DNA of 6,825 nt, taken from assembly GCA_002427465.1 (NCBI GenBank), contig DIRC01000016.1, positions 1-6,825 on the forward strand, read 5' to 3'. The DNA is from Clostridiales bacterium UBA5446 (GTDB lineage: Bacteria > Bacillota > Clostridia > Oscillospirales > Oscillospiraceae). The notes beneath the pieces are model-generated. The model did not search any database and was not told the DNA's origin. It saw only the letters and a program-made list of their open reading frames with translations. Shown here piece by piece: positions 1-6,124 of this stretch. Both the position numbers and the translations under genes were made by a program. How positions within the stretch are numbered: position 1 is the stretch's first letter; every line of letters starts with the position of its first letter.

Positions 1-2
1 CT

Positions 3-1052
3 CTTTTTTGCATCCGTTATAATAATGCTGTCCATATCAACGGCGGCAGATGCGTGCCAGATCAATTCAAAAGGTCCCTCAGGATTTGACCGTGATCCGC
101 TTCTGCTTTGGAGTTCAATATCCACATCTGTTGTTTCAAGAACCGTGTTGACCGTCATCGGCGCACAGTAGTAATCGAAATCCAGTGGACCGTTTCCGGT
201 GAGTGTCATACCAAGCGGACTAATCGTCAATACCACATCCGTCATTTGCACATCGCCCACGGTGATATCGGCAGTGACCTCCCGCGTCTTCGGAAGGTTG
301 TCGAAATCCACGTCCAGATTCCAATCTCCGGTAACCACGTTCCACTTGGTGCCTTCAAAGCAGAGCGTATAGCCGTCAAGTTCGTTTATGTCGACGTCAA
401 AATAGTATTCCGAGAAGTCATATACGCTTTGCTGACCCTCTTCAGGGCGTTGCAGGTTTTCGTTCGTGGAGAAACCGGTAGAAAAGGTTTTTGGCTCAAT
501 CCGGTTTCCGTCGGCATCCAGCAGATACGGGCGAATATTATATAGGCTAATGAATCTGCTTGAATTGGCTGTCTGACCGATCTGAATCGTAAGATAACCG
601 TGATCTACTCCGATTGCGGAAACCCAGGCCGACTTTGTTCCAGAGATATCAGCCATGTGTCCCGGAGTCAAACTTTCGCTGGGCGCCTGGATGCTGCTCG
701 AATACGGCTCGCCTATGTGCTCACCCTCTGCAGCCGCCTCAGCGAGATCAATGCCCATGCGTATCTCCCCAAGATCGTTTCCTCCATAACGCATGCTCCC
801 AATCTGCAAGGTGAGTGATTGACCATTAAAGGTATCATCTGTACCCAGACGGATTTGATATGCTGCGATGCCGGACTCACTGTCAAAATAGATCATCTCA
901 TAGGACATGCTCTGCACCATGAAATTCGCTGTAAAGCCGAGCTGCGTATCCTCCGTCACCCTGCCGAGGTGCTCGGTGTCCTCAAGCGTCACATAAAGTA
1001 CGGCCATATCGTTGTAGTTCTGCGCCGCAACGTCATATAGATTTTCCGTTCT
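3..1052 (-). pseudogene. DUF4179-like extracytoplasmic protein, N-terminus missing, 3' end beyond the window
   Basis: The minus strand is open without a stop from 1052 to the left edge (350 codons). It reads as a coherent secreted-type protein: acidic, rich in Thr, Ser and Gly, with alternating beta-strand patterns such as MAVLYVTLED near its start, then EMIYFDSESGIAAYQIRLG, QSLTLQIGSMRYGG and, further on, LDGYTLCFEGTKWNV. The LYVTLED pattern followed by beta-rich modules resembles the outer portion of DUF4179 proteins of Clostridia, which usually have a short cytoplasmic N-terminus, one membrane segment and a large outer domain, often encoded beside an ECF sigma factor. Here the N-terminal and membrane parts are absent. 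Convincing sequence starts at about 1034, exactly where a tyrosine recombinase piece in another frame ends. No start codon with a ribosome binding site is seen; the first internal ATG is at 1007-1005. It is therefore probably a 5'-truncated gene. The family call rests on recalled patterns and is moderately sure; the coding frame itself is well supported. Confidence 0.6.
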
Positions 1053-1168
1053 TTATTCCCCTTGCCGATGACGGTCAGCATATCGCTTTCAACCTGCTCA
1101 ACGTTGAGTATTGCCAACTCAGATAGGTGCAAAGCACAGTTCAGAAAGATTGTTATGATACAGTTATC
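1031..1168 (-). pseudogene. Tyrosine recombinase (XerC/XerD-type) internal fragment
   Basis: About 46 codons on the minus strand read DNCIITIFLNCALHLSEL, then LNVEQV, then VIGKGNKERKIYMT. This matches the start of the catalytic domain of phage-integrase-family recombinases: the helix with G-(L/M)-R-(L/I)-S-E-L followed by the beta-hairpin VxGKGxKER. The catalytic arginine that normally lies in the LRLSEL motif is replaced by histidine here (LHLSEL), and the following H-x-x-R and tyrosine motifs are absent. The frame runs on to a stop at 991-989, but the residues after IYMT no longer look like a recombinase, and those upstream of DNC (a Ser-rich stretch) do not either. The piece is thus broken at both ends, flanked by two unrelated gene fragments, and cannot be functional. 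It probably derives from a mobile element or from a recombinase gene involved in rearrangement. Confidence 0.7.
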
Positions 1169-1361
1169 ACATGCTGAGCTGGAGCTGGCTTCGATCAGAA
1201 ACCGCACAGATGGCTATAGGGTGTTATCGCCATATAAAGAAGAAAGTGAAAAGGTATTTGGTACATATAAATCAGTATTTAAGGATGGGCTCTATTTCAT
1301 CCGCGATGAACATACAACTGGTGAATTAATTGAATCATATATCGATTATTTGAAAGATTAA
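1155..1361 (+). pseudogene. 3' fragment of an unidentified plus-strand gene
   Basis: The plus-strand frame ending with TAA at 1359-1361 gives about 60 residues that look like a real protein end: ELASIRNRTDGYRVLSPY, then a lysine- and aromatic-rich stretch and a helical end ELIESYIDYLKD. Composition is balanced and amphipathic. The same frame continues upstream to an ATG at 1062, but that part is antisense to the recombinase fragment and is not believable protein. An ATG at 1155 exists without a good ribosome binding site. The likely start of authentic sequence is about 1170, where the recombinase homology on the other strand begins. I do not recognise the family. It is best taken as a C-terminal gene remnant, with a small complete ORF from 1155 as the alternative. 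Confidence 0.35.
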
Positions 1362-1372
1362 AGAATAGTTTT

Positions 1373-1399
1373 TATGTGACATGCGTTACGGGTCACATA
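1373..1399. repeat. 8-bp perfect inverted repeat TATGTGAC / GTCACATA
   Basis: TATGTGAC (1373-1380) and GTCACATA (1392-1399) are exact reverse complements separated by 11 bases, just 3' of the gene fragment that ends at 1361. There is no T-run after it, so it is not a standard intrinsic terminator. It could be a hairpin, an operator, or the relic of a mobile-element end. Confidence 0.5.
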
Positions 1400-1712
1400 T
1401 TACGTAGATGGCAGATTAAAAACAACAGCTTTATAATACTCATCATTGCTGTAAATTTACTTCCAATTACGTTACTAACTGAACTGGGCATTATGTTTGT
1501 TATTTCTAACTGGAAGCCAGATAAAGTATAATATGTTGCGCAAATTGCGAAAGGGCTTTTTTGAGCAGCCGCCCCGCGCCGTTTAAAGAGCCTTACGGCT
1601 GGCCTGACACGGGTATCTCACCATTGGCCGGCGAAAATTGGATGCCGGATACCACTGCTGATGTGCTCTATATTCAGTTGCTAAAGGTCAAGACAGCAGC
1701 CCAACCGCAACC

Positions 1713-1744
1713 AAAAGCCCGGAAACAGCAAGCCGCCGGGTTTT
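1713..1744 (-). terminator. Probable rho-independent terminator of the LarA-family gene
   Basis: Read on the minus strand, AAAACCCGG (1744-1736) pairs with CCGGGCTTTT (1722-1713) across a 13-base loop: five G-C pairs flanked by four A-T pairs, with one bulged base, ending in TTTT. It lies 67 bases past the stop codon of the minus-strand gene at 1812, with no other gene between. The T tract is short, so termination may be only partial. Confidence 0.55.
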
Positions 1745-1811
1745 ATGCCGTGTCATAGGCTCGCTACTGTAATTAAAGTTTGTTATGCTTATAAGCGGAG
1801 CGGCATCGGAA

Positions 1812-3059
1812 TTAGGCCTTCTTAGGATAAAACTCATGTGAGTTATCCAGTACTTGACCCTCCGCCATGGGGTAAACCACAACTTTTTTCGGAGTGCCGT
1901 CGTCGATAATTGCCAATACTTCTTCCCATTTACGTTTATACACCGCCCCGGAGCCTTCATCAATATACCAAGGGTCACGCATACCCTTCACTGTATATTC
2001 CGCAAACACAATGGCATTTTTCATCTTTGCCGTCTTTGTGTAGCAACCCGCCCACATCAGGCCGCCCGGTGCGGAGTGGCCCCATTTATCATAGAGATAA
2101 TGCACGCACGGACCGAAGGGCGAATTGGCCGCCAGAATAAAGTCGCCGCCGCTTCGGAGCGAGGCGATTACCTCGGGCGTATACGCGCAGCAGGCTTCGG
2201 CCGGCTTCAGATAGCTGTTTGCCAGGACCACATCGCAATCCGGGACAAATTTTGCACTGTAATGATCCGCGGCGTATTCACAGCAAACCCTCGACTCAGC
2301 CTCAAAGTCGCCTGCGAAGAGCTTGCAGATTTCACCGTGCCCGTTGATGATTACGTCAATCTTGAAGTCGAGCCCCATCATCCGCGCGGCCTGCTCGGCG
2401 TCGTTGCGCATGAGTGTCATCGGATTCCCCATATTGAAGTCGCTGGGGGTGGTGTAGCTGTGATTGCGTGTAATGGTCCTTATGGAGGACACGCCCGGGA
2501 GGATGCATTTTGCACCTCCGCCAAAACCAAAATAGCTGTGCGCCATGGTAGTTCCGATGGCAACCTTATAGTCGGCGGACATCACATCCGAATTTATCTC
2601 GATCGGCACATTGTGGCTGGTGTTGCCGAGGTAAACATGATTAAAGAAGACGTTGTGATTATGTACCTCGAATTCCTCCACAAGTTCATCTCCGAGCTTC
2701 CGTACAAAATCCGCTCTGTTCATGGCTCCGTGGGTGCCGAGAGCAACAACAAACCAAATGTTCTCTTTTGGTACGCCGGCCTCCAGCAGCTCGTCAATGA
2801 CAGCTCTTGCGATGTGCTCGCAGGGGGTTGGGCGGGTAATGTCGTCGATTATGATGACGGCGCTCTTTGAGCCCCGCGCGCCGTCTTTAATGCGCTCGGC
2901 TCCGATTGGCGAGGCGACACCTTCGCGTATTTCGTCCGCAGTCAGCTCGGGTGTGTTGAATCCTTTGATCTCGGAAATATGCACATCCCAATTGTCCGGG
3001 AAGCTTATCTCGATCGGCTCGTCACCGTAGAGGCTGTTCGACGGTAGATTGTATTTCAT
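1812..3059 (-). CDS. LarA-family (DUF2088) nickel-pincer racemase/epimerase homologue
   Basis: The 415-residue product matches lactate racemase LarA and its relatives along its whole length. LarA uses a nickel-pincer nucleotide cofactor bound to a lysine to racemise 2-hydroxyacids by hydride transfer, in the cytoplasm. Visible landmarks are DDITRPTP (72-79, substrate-binding Arg76), ALGTH (106-110, His110), AHSYFGFGGGAKCILPG (173-189, with His174 and the pincer-binding Lys184) and RNHS (His200). These correspond to Arg75, His108, His174, Lys184 and His200 of the Lactobacillus plantarum enzyme as I recall them. Length is normal for the family (about 415-430). The ATG is preceded by GGAGG at 3071-3067, seven bases away. 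Family members act on lactate, malate, other short or aromatic hydroxyacids and sugar acids, so the substrate cannot be assigned. The divergent oxidoreductase and permease suggest hydroxyacid or 2-oxoacid catabolism. The cofactor-making larB, larC and larE genes are not in the window. It has its own promoter (3263-3291) and terminator. Confidence 0.9.
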   Translation of the reverse strand: MKYNLPSNSLYGDEPIEISFPDNWDVHISEIKGFNTPELTADEIREGVASPIGAERIKDGARGSKSAVIIIDDITRPTPCEHIARAVIDELLEAGVPKENIWFVVALGTHGAMNRADFVRKLGDELVEEFEVHNHNVFFNHVYLGNTSHNVPIEINSDVMSADYKVAIGTTMAHSYFGFGGGAKCILPGVSSIRTITRNHSYTTPSDFNMGNPMTLMRNDAEQAARMMGLDFKIDVIINGHGEICKLFAGDFEAESRVCCEYAADHYSAKFVPDCDVVLANSYLKPAEACCAYTPEVIASLRSGGDFILAANSPFGPCVHYLYDKWGHSAPGGLMWAGCYTKTAKMKNAIVFAEYTVKGMRDPWYIDEGSGAVYKRKWEEVLAIIDDGTPKKVVVYPMAEGQVLDNSHEFYPKKA

Positions 3060-3075
3060 CTTTGTACCTCCGTTT

Positions 3076-3183
3076 TTAATTGGTAAAGCTTATGCGCGTT
3101 ATTGAAAATTCTCCGAATCCAAGCCGCTCGGCCTTGGTGAGTTTTCCACAGCACACGGCGGCAATCTCCTCGAATGCCTCCAT
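3076..3183 (-). pseudogene. 35-codon frame resembling a UxaA-family C-terminal tail
   Basis: On the minus strand, ATG at 3183-3181 opens a 35-residue frame ending with TAA at 3078-3076, just before the ribosome binding site of the LarA-family gene. The sequence FEEIAAVCCGKLTKAERLG followed by FGEFSITRISFTN resembles the C-terminal tail of altronate/galactarate dehydratase (UxaA/GarD) family proteins, where a pattern A-S-G-(K/E)-x-T-(K/R)-x-E-x-x-G precedes a short beta strand and the stop. Nothing of the catalytic domain is present. The ATG overlaps its only Shine-Dalgarno sequence (GGAGG one base upstream), so translation from it is doubtful; a GTG at 3156 with GAGGAG upstream is an alternative. 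The spacing to the next gene is what one expects of an operon partner. I infer a deletion that left the tail. A short leader peptide is the alternative. Confidence 0.4.
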
Positions 3184-3262
3184 GCCTCCGGATACTTTAT
3201 TTTATAAAAGCCCCTTTCCATCGTTAACGAACTTAGCACCTTGGCTATTCCTTAATGAATTA

Positions 3263-3291
3263 AGTATACAAAATGCATATTTCCTTGTCAA
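3263..3291 (-). promoter_or_regulatory. Sigma-A type promoter for the LarA-family gene
   Basis: Read on the minus strand, TTGACA (3291-3286, six of six) and TATACT (3268-3263, five of six) are separated by exactly 17 bases. Transcription would start near 3256, leaving a leader of about 195 bases that includes the UxaA-like tail. The exact repeat at 3264-3277 covers the -10 box and the downstream half of the spacer, so a bound protein would block RNA polymerase. Confidence 0.7.
3264..3277 (+). repeat. 14-bp operator-like repeat GTATACAAAATGCA, copy 1
   Basis: This 14-mer occurs exactly twice in the divergent intergenic region, in the same orientation, start-to-start 208 bases apart. This copy overlaps the -10 box of the leftward promoter. 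The palindromic GTATAC core resembles operators of GntR/FCD-family regulators of organic-acid genes, which often contain TTGTATACAA-like sites. No regulator gene is in the window. Confidence 0.6.
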
Positions 3292-3396
3292 TGGGAAAGG
3301 TGATAAGAATTACTTCAATTGTTTGTAGATTATTTTCTGAAATAAAAATATGATTTATTGTGAATATGCCTCATTGTGAAAAACATGGTGATCTGC

Positions 3397-3427
3397 TTTT
3401 GTGTGCAAATGCGCTACGTACACAAAA
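3397..3427. promoter_or_regulatory. Inverted pair of the same element, TTTTGTGTGC / GTACACAAAA
   Basis: TTTTGTGTGC (3397-3406) and GTACACAAAA (3418-3427) form an inverted arrangement with perfect 8-bp arms TTTTGTGT / ACACAAAA. Each half matches the GTATACAAAA part of the exact repeat at 8 of 10 and 9 of 10 positions. The pair lies immediately upstream of the -35 box of the rightward operon. It may be an activator site or an auxiliary operator. Confidence 0.5.
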
Positions 3428-3433
3428 AATACG

Positions 3434-3463
3434 TTGACAAAGCATATGGTCAGCGATTAATAT
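3434..3463 (+). promoter_or_regulatory. Sigma-A type promoter for the oxidoreductase operon
   Basis: A perfect TTGACA (3434-3439) is followed 18 bases later by TAATAT (3458-3463, four of six); TATTAT at 3461-3466 is a better hexamer, but its 21-base spacing is too long. The weaker -10 and longer spacer suggest a promoter that needs help or is tightly controlled. The start would be near 3470, directly at the operator-like copy 3472-3485. Confidence 0.6.
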
Positions 3464-3471
3464 TATTTTAT

Positions 3472-3485
3472 GTATACAAAATGCA
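3472..3485 (+). repeat. 14-bp operator-like repeat GTATACAAAATGCA, copy 2
   Basis: This is an exact duplicate of 3264-3277, here lying over the predicted start of transcription of the rightward operon and just before the AGGAGG ribosome binding site (3495-3500). It includes most of the palindrome TGTATACA (3471-3478). Its position fits repression by blocking initiation. Confidence 0.6.
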
Positions 3486-3511
3486 AAATACATTAGGAGG
3501 GGCTATACGAT

Positions 3512-3715
3512 ATGGCAAAACTTAAGGCTTACGCTAACACAACGCTTTGCAAGGGTTGTCGGCTTTGCGTAGGGGCCTGCCCGGTTAAAGCAATTACTCC
3601 TGTCATGGAGATCAATGCAAAGGGCTACCCTATCATCGAGGTAGACGAAGAGAAGTGCATAGGCTGTGGCAGCTGCTACCGCATATGTCCGGACTACATA
3701 TTTGAAGTGAGGTGA
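3512..3715 (+). CDS. 2-oxoacid:ferredoxin oxidoreductase, delta subunit (2x[4Fe-4S] ferredoxin)
   Basis: This 67-residue protein is a two-cluster bacterial-type ferredoxin. The first motif is C13-x2-C16-x2-C19-x3-C23-P, the second C49-x2-C52-x2-C55-x3-C59-P, so each can bind one [4Fe-4S] cluster. Its size and place at the head of an alpha-beta-gamma set identify it as the electron-transfer (delta) subunit of a four-subunit KorABCD/VorABCD-type enzyme, passing electrons from the thiamine pyrophosphate site to external ferredoxin in the cytoplasm. AGGAGGGG at 3495-3502 precedes the ATG by nine bases. It is the first gene of the operon and its stop overlaps the possible GTG of the alpha gene. 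The sequence gives no information on substrate. Confidence 0.93.
   Translation: MAKLKAYANTTLCKGCRLCVGACPVKAITPVMEINAKGYPIIEVDEEKCIGCGSCYRICPDYIFEVR
3709..3714 (+). promoter_or_regulatory. Ribosome binding site that decides the alpha-subunit start
   Basis: GAGGTG lies inside the end of the delta gene, six bases before the TTG at 3721. The longer frame would begin with GTG at 3712, which is part of this same Shine-Dalgarno sequence and has no good site of its own upstream. The TTG start therefore fits better. Confidence 0.65.
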
Positions 3716-3720
3716 CAAAA

Positions 3721-4800
3721 TTGGCGGAACAGGCATTTATAAAAGGAAATGAAGCAATAGCGGAGGCGGCAATCAGGGCAGGCTGCCGCTTCTATGCCGG
3801 ATACCCCATAACTCCGCAGAGCGAAATTCTTGAGTACATGGGAGCGCATATGGCAGAAGCGGGAGGAACCTTTATTCAGGGTGAGTCGGAAGTTGCCAGC
3901 ATTTCAATGGTCTGGGGCGCGGCAGCCGCGGGAAACCGGGCAATGACAAGCTCTTCCGGGCCGGGGTTTGACCTGAAGCAGGAAGGCCTTTCGTACCTCT
4001 CGTCCTGCGATGTTCCCGCGGTTGTGGTCAGCATGATGCGCTACGGCATAGGCGGCGGCGACATCACAGCCGGCCAGGACTCATATCTTCAGGCCGTGAA
4101 GGGCGGCGGTAACGGCGACTACCGTCTGCTGGTTCTTTGCCCCAACTCCGTACAGGAGTGCGCCGACCTTACATACGGCGCGTTTGACCTCGCCGAAAAG
4201 TACAGAAACGTTGTTCTCATACTCGGCGACGGCGCCGTCGGGCAGATGATGCAGAACGTAAACCTGCCGCCCCGCGTTGAGCACGACATAAACAGCTATG
4301 ACTGGGTGATAAAAGGTAAGCCCGCCTGCGCCAAAAAGAACAAGGCCACGAACCTCAACTGGTACGTGGGCGACAAGGCATGGTCGGAGCATGTTTACAG
4401 CAAACTTCACACCATGCAGGAAAATGAGCAGCGCTGGGAGAACTTCATGGTAGATGACGCTGAGCTCGTTTTTGTAGCCATAGGCGTTTCATCCCGCGTC
4501 GCGAAGCAGACTGTCAAAATGGCAAGGGCGCAGGGCATAAAGCTCGGCATGGTGCGCCCGATCACGGCATGGCCTTTCCCCAGAAAGGCATTTGAGGAAG
4601 TGAACCCCGACGTCAAGGGCTACATGGTCGTTGAGATGAGCATCATCGGGCAGATGACCGAGGACGTCTACGGAGCAACAAAGTATACAAAACCCGTTTA
4701 TAAGCACTGCACACATATTGACATCCCCATCGCGGAGAATCTGCTTGAGGCCGCGAAAGACGCTCTTGCTGGAAAACTGAAACCGGAGGTGGCACTGTAA
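3721..4800 (+). CDS. 2-oxoacid:ferredoxin oxidoreductase, alpha subunit (VorB/KorA type)
   Basis: From TTG 3721 the product has 359 residues, usual for this subunit, and begins AEQAFIKGNEAIAEAAIRAG, the common family N-terminus; starting at GTG 3712 would add three residues. Visible motifs are YPITPQSE (28-35), GESEVAS (54-60), SSSGPGFDLKQEG (77-89) and QAVKGGGNGDYR (114-125), followed by the second transketolase-like domain, with EKYRNVVLILGDG near 149-161. The pattern is closest to the subunit annotated VorB in four-subunit enzymes, but that name does not prove 3-methyl-2-oxobutanoate as substrate; 2-oxoglutarate and other 2-oxoacids are equally possible. With the beta subunit it forms the thiamine pyrophosphate active site that decarboxylates a 2-oxoacid to acyl-CoA and reduces ferredoxin. 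Its stop overlaps the beta ATG by one base (TAATG), a sign of coupled translation. Confidence 0.92.
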   Translation: MAEQAFIKGNEAIAEAAIRAGCRFYAGYPITPQSEILEYMGAHMAEAGGTFIQGESEVASISMVWGAAAAGNRAMTSSSGPGFDLKQEGLSYLSSCDVPAVVVSMMRYGIGGGDITAGQDSYLQAVKGGGNGDYRLLVLCPNSVQECADLTYGAFDLAEKYRNVVLILGDGAVGQMMQNVNLPPRVEHDINSYDWVIKGKPACAKKNKATNLNWYVGDKAWSEHVYSKLHTMQENEQRWENFMVDDAELVFVAIGVSSRVAKQTVKMARAQGIKLGMVRPITAWPFPRKAFEEVNPDVKGYMVVEMSIIGQMTEDVYGATKYTKPVYKHCTHIDIPIAENLLEAAKDALAGKLKPEVAL

Positions 4801-5546
4801 TGGAAGCGCTGAGAAAACCCGAACTGATTGTCCAGCCGTGCGGCTTCTGCGGCGGCTGCGGACACGGTATCATACAGCGGCTCATTGCCGAATCTCTTGA
4901 GGAACTCAACATTGCCGACAAGGCAATAAACTGCGTTGACATAGCATGCTGTTTCTGGACGATTGACGGACTGAACCTCGACGGCATCGCCGGGCCTCAC
5001 GGCAGAATGCCCGCGGTCGCAACAGGCATAAAGGCGACTCGTCCCGATGACATCGTATATATACACGCCGGCGATGGCGCCAGCTATACCATTGGCATTG
5101 CGGAGCTGACACATATATGCCTGCGTGACGTACCGGTCACTATGATCGTTGTAAATAACGGCGTCTTTGGCATGACCGGCGGCCAGCTGTCTCCGGGCAC
5201 CACTCTTGTCGGCCAGAAAACCACCAGCACACCCCGTGGGCGCGACAAAATTGCAAACGGCCAGCCGGGGGATTTTCTCGCTTCGCTGAGTCACCATGAT
5301 TTTGAATTTGCAGCCAGGGGCGCCCTGTACAGCGTGCCGGAAATTGCTAAAACCAAGAAATATATCAAGAAGGGCTTTGAGAATCAGATTGCGAAAAAGG
5401 GCTTTTCCCTTATTGAAATACTCTCGGCGTGCCCCACGAATTGGAACATGCCTCCGGTTGACGCCAACAAGAGGGTAGAAGAAGAAATGACCAAGGTGTT
5501 TCCGCTGGGGATATTTAAAGACAGGGGGGGTAAGTCGAATGGCTGA
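4800..5546 (+). CDS. 2-oxoacid:ferredoxin oxidoreductase, beta subunit (thiamine pyrophosphate-binding)
   Basis: This 248-residue protein carries the cofactor core of the enzyme. The thiamine pyrophosphate/Mg motif appears as GDG (91-93) with NN at 119-120, followed by GVFGMTGGQLSPGTT. A [4Fe-4S] cluster in this subunit family is bound by four cysteines; candidates here are C17 and C20 (in CGGCGHG), C50 or C51, and C211 (in ACPTNW). HGRMPAVATGIK (67-78) is typical. Departures from the common form are an extra C14, GGCGHG in place of the usual PGCGHG, the CC at 50-51, and GDGASYTIG where relatives usually have GDGDxxxIG. GGAGGT at 4785-4790 precedes ATG by nine bases. The gene overlaps the alpha stop by one base and the gamma start by eight. 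Length is slightly short but within the family's range. Confidence 0.93.
   Translation: MEALRKPELIVQPCGFCGGCGHGIIQRLIAESLEELNIADKAINCVDIACCFWTIDGLNLDGIAGPHGRMPAVATGIKATRPDDIVYIHAGDGASYTIGIAELTHICLRDVPVTMIVVNNGVFGMTGGQLSPGTTLVGQKTTSTPRGRDKIANGQPGDFLASLSHHDFEFAARGALYSVPEIAKTKKYIKKGFENQIAKKGFSLIEILSACPTNWNMPPVDANKRVEEEMTKVFPLGIFKDRGGKSNG
5523..5530 (+). promoter_or_regulatory. G-run ribosome binding site of the gamma gene
   Basis: AGGGGGGG, with seven consecutive G, lies inside the end of the beta gene, eight bases before the gamma ATG at 5539. It serves as a Shine-Dalgarno-like site and also encodes Arg-Gly-Gly near the beta C-terminus. A slip here would change only the last few beta residues. 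Confidence 0.6.
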
Positions 5547-6081
5547 GATTATTTGCGGCGGTTTCGGCGGCCAAGGAATCCTGACCACCGGGATGATTAT
5601 CGCCAATATCGGTGTTGATGAAGGCAAGGACGTGTCCTGGATGCCGTCTTACGGTTCGGAAATGCGCGGCGGCACCGCCAACTGCAATGTCATTATTTCC
5701 GATGACGAAGTTGGCAGCCCGGCAATCACATACCCCGACTACCTCGTTGTAATGAACGCGCCCGCACTTGAAAAATTCCAGCACAAGGTGAGAAAAACGG
5801 GAGGAATTCTGATTGACAGCAGCATGGTAGGGGAGGGCCGTGAGTTTCCGGAGGGAATAGCCGTTTACTCGATTCCCGCCACCGATCTTGCAAATGACAT
5901 GAAAAACCCCAAAGGAGCCAATGTCATAATGCTCGGCGCATTTGTTGCGATGAGCGGGCTGTTTTCCGCAGACATAGCCAGAGCCGGCCTCAATAAGTTT
6001 TTTGACAACAAAGGGAAGAACAGCCCGAAGAACAACGAATGTTTTGATATAGGCATAAGATCCGTTAAAAGAATCCGGTAG
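5539..6081 (+). CDS. 2-oxoacid:ferredoxin oxidoreductase, gamma subunit
   Basis: The 180-residue product is the gamma (KorC-type) domain of 2-oxoacid oxidoreductases. Landmarks are GGFGGQGI (7-14), YGSEMRGGTANC (38-49), the VMNAPALEKF stretch, and GANVIMLGAF near the C-terminal part. This subunit is thought to take part in coenzyme A binding and to hold the complex together. Size (about 180) is standard. The ATG lies eight bases inside the beta gene, after the AGGGGGGG site, so translation is probably coupled. The C-terminus is Lys/Arg-rich but shows no extra domain. With this gene the four-subunit enzyme is complete in the order delta-alpha-beta-gamma. Confidence 0.93.
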   Translation: MAEIICGGFGGQGILTTGMIIANIGVDEGKDVSWMPSYGSEMRGGTANCNVIISDDEVGSPAITYPDYLVVMNAPALEKFQHKVRKTGGILIDSSMVGEGREFPEGIAVYSIPATDLANDMKNPKGANVIMLGAFVAMSGLFSADIARAGLNKFFDNKGKNSPKNNECFDIGIRSVKRIR

Positions 6082-6124
6082 ACGCAGAATGTAAAATGGA
6101 GAGTTGGAAAAGGAGAAAGTAATT

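Larger units (their letters stand above)
1362..1811. other. Gene-free stretch, AT-rich then GC-richer
   Basis: About 450 bases hold no convincing gene. The first half (to about 1530) is AT-rich with stops in all frames and contains the inverted repeat at 1373-1399. The second half (about 1550-1760) is richer in G+C and carries a 65-codon frame from a TTG at 1561 with no ribosome binding site and no recognisable motif. The abrupt change of composition near 1550 suggests another junction of unrelated pieces. A 10-bp palindrome GCTTATAAGC lies at 1788-1797. The only functional element I would defend is the terminator at 1713-1744. Confidence 0.5.

Noticed and set aside
108..545. 145-codon plus-strand frame
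   Set aside because: It is antisense to the DUF4179-like frame, which is longer, continuous to 1052 and far more protein-like.
1373..1399. CRP/FNR-like operator (TGTGA...TCACA)
   Set aside because: The half-sites match, but their spacing is 13 bases where CRP sites have 6, and no promoter or gene start follows.
1561..1758. 65-codon plus-strand frame from a TTG
   Set aside because: There is no ribosome binding site and no family resemblance, and its 3' part overlaps the terminator hairpin. I do not count it as a gene.
1854..2870. 338-codon open frame on the plus strand
   Set aside because: It is antisense to the LarA-family gene, which has conserved catalytic residues throughout. No ribosome binding site or motif supports the plus frame.
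3204..3256. Riboswitch or attenuator in the long larA leader
   Set aside because: I see no terminator-like hairpin with a T run and no recognisable riboswitch core in the leader; the UxaA-like tail explains part of its length better.
4698..5627. 309-codon open frame on the minus strand
   Set aside because: It is antisense to the beta-subunit gene, which has clear family motifs and a ribosome binding site; the minus-strand product has no recognisable pattern and is a codon-bias shadow.
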